In this document: positions 35,801 through 47,800 of the stretch, one piece after another
Layout of the letters: the number at the start of each line of letters is the position of its first letter
Numbering within the stretch: position 1 is the stretch's first letter
Assembly: GCF_040807025.1 (NCBI RefSeq)
Contig: NC_090947.1
Coordinates: 1,364,001-1,428,000 of the forward strand
Direction of reading: 5' to 3'
Origin: Struthio camelus
Lineage: Eukaryota; Chordata; Aves; Struthioniformes; Struthionidae
DNA length: 64,000 nt
Notes under the pieces: generated by a model
The model's input: only the letters and a program-made list of their open reading frames with translations
What the model was told of the DNA's origin: nothing
The model's database searches: none
Translations under genes and position numbers: made by a program

Positions 35801-38800
35801 CAAAGGAGAAGACTGTGGGTTCAAGGCAGATGTGCCCGACACGGATGGACAACAAACCAGGAGCGATTCTTACAGGTCTGCCCGGAAAGCCGATTTCTCC
35901 CTTCGGTCCAGAGCGTCCGTGGGGGCCCTAGAAAGGGAAGAAGATGGGGACACAAGAAGCATCCATCCCTCCCTGGTTTCTCCGTAACTCTGTGGGAAAA
36001 GCCTTTTCCCTCTAGGGGAACTACAAGGACAATGGAGTCCCTTACTTACAGATGGGCCCATGGGTCCCCGTGGCCCTGGCTCCCCCTGCAGACAGAGAAC
36101 AGGAAAATATCATTATCGTCTGGAAAGCGAGGCAGCCCTCTTTACAACTGGTAACAACCGGGAGCCCGGTGTTCCTGGCACACAGAAATGCTGCCACGCA
36201 AAGTACCGGGCTCAGTGCTCCCCATATGCCTTTGCCGGTGGGGCTTTTGGGCTGGGAAGCCTTGGGCACGGCACACCCAGGGATGTGCCAACCCTTCCCA
36301 CAAGTGCACCCACCTTTTCTCCTTTCACATTAGCAGCTACAATGGTCCCGTCTGGGCTAATGATGACACCAGGCTCTCCCTTCTCACCCTGACAGAAAGC
36401 AGGAAGCAAAAGAGGAATTGCATGGGCAATGCTCTCTCCCTTGGTATGGCAGGGTTGGCATTGTTGCCTGGATCCAGGAGCCAGAAAGGACAGGGGAATG
36501 GCACCACAGCCATGCCACAGAGCCAAAGTGGCCAGGAGCAGTTACCTTCAGCCCTGGTGAGCCCGGGAAGCCAGGCGATCCCTGGTCTCCTTTCGGTCCT
36601 ACAGGGCCCTACATGGAGAATTAGAGCGTCTCGCACCAGCCCTGCAAACCTTTGCCCCACCAGCAAAAGCAGACACCGACCCCACGCGGTGGTTGCCTCT
36701 CCCCCCTCCACCTCCGCTGCCAGCTCTGCAGCTCCCCAGAGCCAGATGCATCCTTCCCACCAGCGCCAGAGGCCAGGGCTCAGCCACATGGGTCCCAGAG
36801 AGGTCTCACCCAGCAGCCTGAGTCACGCACCAAAAGGCGCCAGTGCCGTACAAAGGTAAAGATTGGCTCCCCCTTGGAAGAGCATGCAGGAAAACAGAGG
36901 GCACCAGATGGGCACAACAAAGCTAAAAGGTTTCAGTAGCCCGTCTGTAGCAGGATTTTAACTGATGTCAAGCTACAAAGTGTGGGATGGTAAACAGACA
37001 CTTTAAATAAAAAAATGCCTGGACCTCTCTTCCCAGCAAGGAAGGCTAGACAGGCTTATGCCAGCAGGCTGCCAACCATCAGTGCCTCATAACATCTTCA
37101 AGCTCACATGAATTTTAGCATTAAGCTTCTTTACATGCAGTTAATTTATTTCTGGCAAGCTTTCATCTGCTCTGTTCTCCAACGGATGATTTGGTTGGAT
37201 GCTTTTCAAATCAGTCCTTCAGATAATTTTGTTTTCTCCCGTTCGTAGAACTCTCCTAGCTCATGGATGGTACCCAAAGCTCCCCCGTGCTACACACCTC
37301 ACAGCATGGCACCTGGTTCCCACCCAGGCCACCCTTACAGCCCCCGCAAAGCCCAAGCCGCTGACTTACTGGGAAGCCAGCATGGCCCGGTCTGCCCTGC
37401 GGGAAGGAGCAAAGAAACTCATAAGAATGAACCACATCTTTTCAAGAATTGGGATGCACTCCAGGCACTGCCAAAGGTGCACATGGGCAGGGGGAAGGTA
37501 CCTACCTCCGGGCCTGGCAAAGCTGCCAAAGACTTCTGGAAAAACAAACGAAATGGGGCTTTAAACCCAATCTTTGCTCTGTTCCCCAACCTGGAGCACA
37601 GGCAGAGCTACTGGAGGGATCCCTCTCAGGGTTTTGCTGATTTCCACTCATAATGAATACTGGCTTGCCCCCTGCTGACACAATTTTAGCTCCCATCACA
37701 CAGGAACTATCGAGTCTCACCCAACATGAGCTGGCTGTGATCAAAATTGTATTTGGGGGACCCAGCCCTCCCCAGCTCTGGAGCTAGCAAACCATTTCTT
37801 AGCCAGGCCAAAGGGGCTCAGGCAGGAAGTGAGCAGGAAGCTGTCACTTACGTCTTCATTCGACATGTAGATGACCTGTCCTGGTGGGCCAGGTAAACCA
37901 GGGGGGCCGGGCAACCCAACACCATCTTGGCCTCGTTCGCCCTGGAAGATGCAAGTGTTCAGCCTCCCGTGTTGCCCACCGACAGTGAGCCCAGGGCCAG
38001 CTTCATCCACATCCCACACCCACCAGAAAGGGAGCATCCCCTGCACAGACCAAGCCAGCACTTACCTTCTCACCGGGGCTGCCTCTGTCACCTTTGGGTC
38101 CCTGGAAGAAGAAGCACACATGAGGGAGCTTCCATAAGGATTTGGAGCAAGCATCGCTAAACATAACAACGTCAAGCCAAAGGCTGGCGGAAATGGAGAC
38201 GGCTTCTGCCTAAAGCTTAGTAAAAGCCTTTCAAGGCCACCCTCTCCCTGCCACGTTCAGGCTGCAGGAGGATGAACCAGTGCGAACCAAAGGACGATCT
38301 CCAGGCACCTAACGGGATGCATTTGGATTGCCTTGGAGGGACCGGGCAGAGTTTTCAGCAGTGCCCTGCCTGCTGAAGGCACAAGGAACTGGCTGTGAGC
38401 AAGGCAACACACTGATGGGGTCAGGGCCACAGGCAGCACGGACCTCTCTAGCGCACAGCGATCCAAGCCCCAGAGCAGGGGAACAGCTGAACGTGCAGGG
38501 GCATTTCAGCTGCTGAGAGCGGAGCTGATGTAAATGACCCTGCAAATGTGCAGAGAGGCCCTGCCTGGGAGCAAAGAGCACGGCATTCAGGAGGGAAGGA
38601 TGCTGAGAACACGTGTTGGGCTGAGGAGGATGCTCTTACCTGTGGTCCAGGGAAGCCCTCCAGTCCAGGGCGGCCGTCCACACCAGGCATGCCAGGGTCC
38701 CCCTGTAAAAGGCAGAGGGGCAGAGTAAGTGCAGCCCAGGGCATCCTCCCAGAAGCCCAGGCTGTAGGAGACGGTGGATCCTGCTCAGACCCTGGCAAAT

Positions 38801-41800
38801 ACCAGAGGGTTGCACACAGCCTCCCAGGCTCTCCCAGCAGTGCTGAGGGAACCAAGCCTACCTTCAGTCCTGGCAAGCCAGGCTGCCCAGGGCTGCCAGC
38901 ATCTCCCTGCAAGGGAAAGCACTGTTAAGAGAGCAGGGGCATGGACAGCCACAGCAGCCTGGCATATAGCCCAACTGGTGCTGCTCTCCCAGGCTCTCTG
39001 TGGGCCCACCCGGCCCTCACAGTCAAGGGAAGACATATCTCAGGAGCACAGCTGGAGAGGAAACAGCCCTGAGAGCACAAAAAACAGCTTTTGAGGCTGG
39101 CTCTGCAATGGTACAGTGCCAGGAAGGCATTTGAATGGCTCCTCACCTTGATTCCTGGCAGTCCCGGCAGCCCCTATGAACGAGAAGGACAACAGGGCCG
39201 TGAGCGCAGAGTAACTGCCTGAGGTGCCAGGAGCTGAGCACATCCCTCACCCAGACCCCGACCCCACCTGGCTCTTTAGAGCTCCTTACTCCTGCCAGCA
39301 CCGCGAAGCACCCAGGGATGCCACCAGCACCAAGGGGAGGCTCTCCATCCCCACCCACCCTCCTGCCCTATGGTGATGTGGTGACATTCTCCTCCAGTCC
39401 CCCCACCTCGGCTTGGTTAAGTCAGAGCAGAGGAGTTACAGCCCAGACACCAGTCACCAGGGACTGGAAGAGGCAGAGAAAGGCCCTTCACGTGGCTGTG
39501 CTGGCCAAGACAGGGGCACAGCACTCAGTTGCTGCTGCTTGTGGTCCCTCCCAGGCAGGATGCCAGCTGCGATACCCATGGGTTTTGGACCCCCAAACCT
39601 CTGCAGCAGCTCTTCTAGGGCAGAGGGGAGGGAAAGGGCGAGAGAGGAGCTACCTGTGGTCCTTCGGGCCCGCGTGGTCCAGGGGAGCTGGCGGTGAACG
39701 GCAGCCCTGAGCCCTCCATGTCGCCCTAGGGCAGGAGAACAGGCTTAGCCACGTCTGCACCCACTCTTCCCACCCCACGCCGTGGCCTTCCGCTCTCCAC
39801 TTGCTGCAGGTGAGAGGCCACTCTTGGCACTTACAAATCCAGCTTCATACCCCGGCCCCGGTGGTCCAGGTGGGCCTGGGGGACCTGGCTGCCCTCGGGG
39901 TCCGATGGGTCCAGGAAGGCCAGCTAACCCCATTTCTCCCGGGGTTCCTGCTGGCCCTGTTTCTCCTTTGCTGCCCTGCAAGGAGGAAAGAAGAAAAGGA
40001 AACGCATGGGACAAGGTGCTACAACCCACACTCGTAGCCTGCAGAGCCATCCCCGCACCAGGTGCATGCCTAGCCAGAGGGAAGGGATGCAGAGCAAAGA
40101 TCCTTCTCAGGGCCAATCAAACGCCCAAGCTATGTCTGGGCCACACAGAAAAGCCAAGGGGCCGGCGGACCCAAACTGCTCCTCAAAGCAGGGTCTAGAT
40201 GCTCCTCTAGATGGCAATTCTCCAGGGCAAAAGGGCTCTGTGGGAAGGGGTAGGGCACAGCTCCAGCTTGCCATGTGCTGGCACTTCAGGCAGTGCCCTG
40301 ATACCCGGGGCACTGCCCCTGTCCTGCACACCCTGGCTGTTCTCATACAGTCCCTGGATCCCTGTCTATTTGTTCCTTTGCAATGTGCAAGGTGGCCACC
40401 AGAGGCTAGCCTAAAAACAAAAGTGCATTTTTTTGCAGTTCCCATGTAAATCTCGCAGAGTAAGTAGACAGTGGGTTCTGTCCACAGAAAAGGCAAGGAG
40501 GCAGCAAGAGCCAAGGTTGCACGTGCTGCCAGCAGTAATTGCCCTGTCCCCGGAAGGGAGGCAGCAGGATGCAGAGCCACCTTCAGCGCTGTCTCGCCTC
40601 CTCCCTGAGAGGTACGGGCTCATGGGTGAGCGGCACATCACCATTCGGCTCCGTGTGGGTGGCAAGGACACGCTGGTAACGGTTAAGCACACGGCAGGCA
40701 TGTGCTGTTAAGCCAAGCCAGCAATCAGCATTACAAGGTCAGCACATCAAGCACTTCACCTTGATGCAGGGAGCTGGAGACAGAGCTCTGCAAACCCAAA
40801 GGCAGAGACGTGTGACTGCCCAGCACCAAGGGGAGGACTCACATGCACCCCTTCATTTCAATGCTGGTTTCTAAACCATTTTGAATCAGTGCAATCGCTC
40901 CTCACGTCCATCTCCACCCGACTGAGCCACTTGCTGGGGGATGGCAACACCAGCAAGCTCAGCCATTAAGAAACATTAATTAGCAAGGCTCTCAGCACTG
41001 AATAGCTGCGCTGTGTTTGGGCAATGACATGGGAGCTATAAGGGTGCAGACATGCTAGCTGTGCAAGTCCTTTGGGTGGCAAAAAGGACATTGTCACCTT
41101 GAGAGAGGGGAGGACAAGCATGCACATCTCAGCCATGGCACCTGCACAGGGGCAGCAAGCCTTTACCTCGACCCTTGCCTCTCCCAGAGGCAGGGATGTG
41201 GAGCGGAAAGAAAGAAGCTCTAACAGGTAGGAAGGGAGAGGAGGCAGTTTGCTCTGGTTAGACAGGAGAAGAGGGAGTGGAGACAGAGAGAAGAGTGATG
41301 CGCAGAAGATGGACCATTTCCAAGGAGGCTACAGGCACCCCCCAGGTCACTCACGGGCCGCCCCCACGTTTTAACACAGAACAACATCACCGTGACCATC
41401 CCCGTTACAACCCTCCCTCTGCGGGCAACTCACTCTGCCCTGCATGCCCTCCTCCCAGCCTGAAGAGCTCCTCAGCTCCTGCATGTCCCAGGCGCAACCA
41501 GGCACCTCTTCCTCACTGAATTTGGCATCCCTTTAAACCAAAAGGGATGAGCAAAAATGGCCAGCCCTAGCTAAGAATGGTCCGGGGCTGTTTTAAGGAG
41601 GTGAAGTACTTGCTTTACGCGCAAGGGTTTTCAGTTATCAGCCACCAGCCCTGGACTCCTATTGCTAGCACAACCCAAGCAGGTACTTGAAAGCATGCCC
41701 TGCTCCGCTAGGTCCCTTTTCTCTCCTTCTGTGCCCCAAAAGTGCCGCACAGAGTGCTCTTTTGGGATTATAACACAATGCTCGGCTTTCCCAGCTGCTT

Positions 41801-44800
41801 TCTGATACGGTAGTGCCCTGAGCAAAACAAAATGAATGCTGCAGGAGGAGCACAGCGAGCAGGTGGAACAGAGGAGCCCTGGCAGCTCTGCCCGAGCATC
41901 GCTCTGTGATGCTGCCCTGGGGAGGCAGCGAGGCCAGAACGACGGGTGCTGAGCCTGGCGATCACATCTGAGAGCAACCATTTCTGAGAGATTTCTTCCC
42001 CTCCAGTAAAGCAGGGAGATAACCAGCTGCCTGATGGTGTGGAGGCAGCAAGTGAACAGATGCCCCACAAGCATCCCTCGGTCACAGATCAATGCACTGC
42101 GACCTCCTGTCCCCTGAGTTACTGACCCTGCTGCCCCACGTGCTGCCAGCCACGCATCGAGAGGGTTCAAAGTGTCACGGCCCTGCAGCTGCTTTCCAGG
42201 CAGCAGAGGTGCCTGGCAGGGCTGGGAGGTGCGAGCAAAAGCAGAGCCTTTTTGGGGGGTGAGGGGAAGTGGCGGCACTGCCCTGCTCCAAGAGAAACCT
42301 AAATGCAAGCAGACCCATCTCTGTTCTGATGCTTCCAGAGTGGCATCTCTGCCTCTGCGGAAAAACTGCTGTATTGCAAACAGGAATCCCCACACAAGAG
42401 ACCAACTCTGGGTACTGTACCTTGGGTCCAGGTGCTCCAGGGAGGCCGAGGTCCCCCACATCACCCTGGGCAGGAGGAGAAGGGAAAAGAGGGTATGAAG
42501 AGGCTGCCCTGCCCTAGGAACAGCTTCACGCTCCCCAACCCAGGGTTCAACCAGGGCTGGATGGAGGTAGGGCCTGCCAGCTCAGCCCGCTGCCCGGAGA
42601 CGTGCCGGGGAGACAGAGCGGTAAGCGGATCAGGCCCCTTGGGGTGCCAGCTGCTCCATGAGGCAAGTGGAGACATGGTCCCGGCAGCTACGGGATGGGG
42701 GACACTCACCCGCTCTCCTTTGGGCCCTGGCTGCCCAACCATGCCGTCTTTCCCCGGAGGACCCGGAGGACCCTGGAAGAGGGGCCAGCTTCAGCGTGGC
42801 GAAATGCTGTGGTGTCGGCTCTTCTCAACCCCACGCTCCCAATGCGCATGGAGCCCATTGCTCTCGCTCTGGGAGACCGTTACAGCCCCACTGCCGCAGG
42901 GTGGCCCTGGGGATGGCTCCCCTTGGCTGCCCTGCGCACCTACCGCTGGCCCGGGGGGCCCAGGGCTCCCGTCTCTGCCGGGCAGCCCCGGCGGTCCTGG
43001 CAGGTCTGTGCGGTTCATCCCAAATTGCCCTGGCTCCCCTGGCAAGCCGGGCACGCCAGGAGGCCCTGGGGGCCCAGGCGGGCCTCGCGGGCCCTGCAAC
43101 ACAAGAAGGGGTTGACGGCTGAGCGCCTGCCTTACTCCTTGTTGGGAGGATGGGGTCCCGCGCCCAGGAACAGCCCTGTGACGACCGCCGGCCCCACGAG
43201 CCACGGCGCCGCCAGGAGCTCGGGCACTCACCCGCAGGCTTTCCAGATCACCGCCAAACCCAGAGCCCTCCATGTCGATGAAAGTCTGGAAAAGAAGCAC
43301 AAGGGGGAACGCTGGGGCCGGGAGCGGCCGGGGTGGGGACCCTGCATGGGGACGCTGCCCCACACCGCTGCCCGTGGGGGCTACGGGCTTTCCTGGGGCT
43401 GCTCAGGGCAGCAGCGGGCTCCTCCACGCCTCCCCTCGCCCATGCCACACTCCCCAAACAGCTGTCTTCCCCCCGCCCTGCCGGGGGGCGAATTTCAGGG
43501 GGCTCCGCTAGCCCGGGTGCCCCGGGGCTGTCTCCACACCGAGCAGCCACCTACCAGCTTGTCACGCTTGAAGGAGGGTCCCGGTGGTCCAGGGGGGCCC
43601 GGCGGTCCGGGGGGGCCCCTTGGGCCCGCTCCTGGATCACCCTGGCACAGAGGAGAGAGGGCAGAGTCGGCAACGGCGCCCGCGCCCGCGCGCCCCCCTC
43701 CTTGCCCACGCTGGCGCGGGCGCTCACCTTCTCCCCCTTGAGGCCCGGCTGCCCCGGCGTCCCGGGGAACCCCTGGGGCCCCGCGTCACCCTGCAAAGGG
43801 AAGCAAAAGGGACGTGGGCATCAGCGGGCGGCGAGGCGAAGGCAAGGGCCGAGCCTGCGCCGGGCCCGGCCTCCCCCAGTTCCACCCTGCTCCCGCCTGC
43901 CCCGCGCGCTTACGGGCTTGCCGTCTTCACCGGGATCGCCCTAGGGACAGCAGAGAGGAGGAAAAATTAGGGGAGGCAGCAGGGGAGCAGCCCCTCACAC
44001 CCCGCCGCCCGGGAGCCGGGGGGCTGCCTTCCGGCACGGCAGCTTTACTCACGGGCTCGCCGTCTCTGCCGGGGGCACCGTCTTTCCCGGGTGGCCCCGG
44101 CGGGCCGGCAGGCCCTGGCGGCCCGGTGACCTGCTCCAGAACAGAGCCCCCGGGGCGCTGCGAGAGGGGGCCGGGGTCGCCTGGTTCGCCCTTTTGGCCC
44201 TTGGAGCCTGGGTAGCCAAATCCGGCACTGCCCTGGAGACAGAAGGGGAAGGTGTCCGCCCGCGCCCGGCTGCGGGCTGGCGCTGCTTCACCCCACTGCG
44301 CAGGTCGAGCACGGACGCCAGCCCCACTGCTCCCAGCTGGCGCTGAACCAGCCCCCCCGCCCCGGCCAGCGCTCACCTTGATGCCCGCTTCACCCTTTTC
44401 TCCCTGCGGAACAGAAACGAAGACGGACGGACGTCAGACACAGGCACACCTCGCTGGGAACCTTCAGCCTGGGGGCTGCCCGGAGAGGCAGCCGCTCCGG
44501 GCACAGCTAACCACCCAGGAGCCCCTCGCCCCTCTCGCACCAACCTTTTCACCTTTGACGCCGCCTGTCCCCAAGACACCGCCAGTCCCCGAGTCCCCTT
44601 TCAGGCCACGTTCACCCTTCTCCCCTTTTTCACCTTTGGGGCCAGTGCCTGCAGGAATGCAGAAAGGGACGCCGTCACATTCAGGGACTGCGCCGGGTGG
44701 CCCCGGAGTGGGGGGCACCCGTCCTTTCATCATCACCATCACTGCCAGGGTCTTCCCAGGACTGACCGGCACAGCAGGGAAAAGCTACCCGAACAGGGCC

Positions 44801-47800
44801 CGCATTACCTCCTGCAGACGCCAGCAGCGACTCCTCTGCTCCGATCCGCTCTGCCTGCGGCGGGGAGCCCACGCCGATCCTCGGCACGCTGCCCGCAGCC
44901 ACGGGGGGAGAAGTGACAGGGATGGCATCCACCAGCCCCGGGATGCCCTGCACCAGCGAGAGTGGGGAAGCGGGAGAGCGCGTGAGAGTAGAGCTGCCAG
45001 CCCGAAAGCCGCAGGACGGACCCCGGCCCTTGGCAGGAGAGGTACAGAGCACAGGCACACTGCCGATTCTGGGACTGACGGGCTTGGAGGGGCCTTGGAC
45101 GAGGACAGATCTCCAAGATAACTTTCCTAACCTGGCATAAAATGGGCCAGTAAAAAAAAGCACCTGCAGCCTCATCCCAAGAGTTAACTGTTCCAGCTGT
45201 TCGACACTGCACTTTGCTCTGTGCTCGAATTTGCCCACCTTCACCTTCCGGACTGCAGCCCGGCGTGTGCTCAGCTGAAGTGTCTGCTGGCAAGATATGG
45301 CCAACACTTCCTCTCCCTGGACTTCTCAGCGCCCTTCTCAAAATGCAGGCATGAGGGTCTGACAGGGAGCCCCTAAGGACCGCAGCCCTGGGGCTATGGA
45401 GGGAATGTGCTCTCATCTTCCCCAAAATCTTTGTCTCTAGACAGTCCCTAGACCCACGTCAGTGAAAGTCACAGCTAAAGACCACAGGAACTGCCTAGCT
45501 GGGGCATGGGCATGCTGCAAAGGATGAGTGCTGCTCCAAACTGCACACAGAGCTCAGGCACCTCGAGGTGCCAATCTGCCCTGATGTACCTGCGGGTCAG
45601 CTCTGAGCTAGCTACATCCCTACATGAACGGCAACAACTGCGCTGCCGTCCGGCCATGACAACAGGAGCAAGCAACGAATGCAGTCAGCCCCAGGACTGC
45701 AACACTGGCGAGGTTCAGCCCAGCCTTGCGAAAACGCCCCTAGGCAAAGACTGCCAAGTTGGGAGGGCTGTGCGTAAACAGCAGACAGTTTCCTGAAAGC
45801 CATGGCACAGCAGGGTCAACCAGCCCACACCGTGAGCTGCTCTCTCCATGGGGAACACGGCGTCCCTTACAAATCCCCCTGTGACCCCAAGCCACAGTTC
45901 CAAACCATGACGACCCGGCTTGATGGCCCGGCTTGCTCTCATGTCCTCAAATGCCATTGCCTCGGCGGCCAGACACTGTTTAGATTGAGATCTGCACTCC
46001 TTATGTTCACACGGCACGTTTCCAGGCTCTAATGCACAGCTGGGAAAAGGAAGGCTTAGCAATTCTCTCCGTACACCTAGGAGTGGGATGAAATCCAGGT
46101 TTGGCAACTGAAATGGGAACATGCCCACAGGCTACTGGATAATCTGGCGATGAACCACCTCCCTGCAAGGGTCTAACTGAGCCGTCCGCTTACAACATCA
46201 CTGGCAAAGGATAGCTTTACCTAGAGGAAGCCTGTGGGGAGACTCACTGCCTGCCGTGAGCAGGCAGGCCCGAAGGGGTGTCTCTGGTAGCTCCACATCT
46301 GGAGGGGTCGAGGACTCCAGTGTGCAGGCACAGCTGGATGCACCAACCAACGTCTCGTAGCTAAAGGCAATGCCCTCCGGCACCAACTCACCCTGTCTTT
46401 TCCCAAGGGATGGCGTCCATCCTCTGCTCCACTGCCAAAATCGCCAGATACCTACGTTTGTCCAGGAAGAAACAGAGAGGATCAGCTCATCGCACATCCA
46501 GCCAGCGCCATGGAGTTGGGGTCAGCCAGTGGGATGTCAGGTCCTCTCCTCTCACAGAGAAATCCCAGCTCCCAGCAATGTTTGGAAGGTGGATTATATC
46601 ATCGCTCAACATTGAGGAATGAGGAATTTGCCTCCGATGACCCGGAGCACGCGCAGATCAAGGCTGGCAACCACCCAGTGCTCACCTCTTCAGTGTCATC
46701 CTCCTCTTCCTCACACTGGTGCTCGGCTGCCCGGGGATCCCCTTTCAGCTTCAGGTCAGCGATCACCCCCTGGAACAAAAGATACCGAGGAGTGTCACCG
46801 ACGCAGCCCCTCGACAGAGACGTGCCACAAACTCCGCTGTCTGCTGCCACTCCACAGCATGACCTGTGCCATGCCCCGCAAAGCCAACAGTGCCCTCCTC
46901 ACTCTATTGCCACATCCCTGCAAGCGGCACATAAGAAAATGGACTTTGATTAAGAATCCAGCTCTGCCACGTGCCTTTCATTGCATAACCACTTGACAAT
47001 TCAAGGGTTTGTTCACCTGACTTGGACCTGACCTGACTTGGAAAATGCTTTCCCTCCAAGCAAGGGCCCATCTCATGCTCAGCCCTTGCCATCCAGCTCC
47101 CCAGGACTGGCCACAGAACTGGTGGCAGAGCTCAGCTCTCCAGCTTGGAGTGCAATCCATGAGAAAAATTCCTCTGCCTACTCTGAAACTGGGCAGGCCA
47201 AGTGGAGGTCACAGCCAGGATCAAGGCAGCCAGACAGCGACATTTTTACAGGCAATTTATGGACACGGTCCTCATTTCCCCCTCTCCAGGGCAAGGGGAA
47301 AAGCACTTCCTCTCTGCCTCACTGCTCCAAAGAAAGGGCTGTTGGCCAGCCCCGTGGTCCAGTGTGGCCCTAGTTTTGTATTTCTTAGGCTAATCCACAC
47401 TTCCTTACCATTTATTTGAGTTTTGCAAGTGCTGAATATGGTCAAAGCATTTATTTATACAATGGACCTCTGCAAATTCTTGCGTAAAAAAGCTGCTTCC
47501 AGAAAATCACACTGCCCCATAGCTGAGCTACCGAAGCCGATGAGGAGAGGAGCATCCCCTCTCGGCATGTCGCAGATGCAGATGGTTCCCAACAACAGCC
47601 AAAACTGGCACCGGCAAAACAGCAGTCACACCGGTTCTGCCCTTCCTAAGGGCATTGGGTCCAGCAAGGTCTTAGCCTCATGACAAAACCAGAGCGCACT
47701 GTGAGTGCCCCTTCCCTTTGGGAAGAAAACCCCAATGGATTGCGTGGCAGCCACTGCTGCCACCAGCCCCCAGCCAGCCTGCGCTCCCCAACCCACAGAG

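Noticed and set aside
46220..46345. Possible extra COL18A1 linker exon (Ser/Pro/Thr-rich, acceptor CTTTAG, donor GTGAGT)
   Set aside because: The flanking exons are both phase 0, but this segment is not a multiple of three with those borders and shows no match to the human linker.
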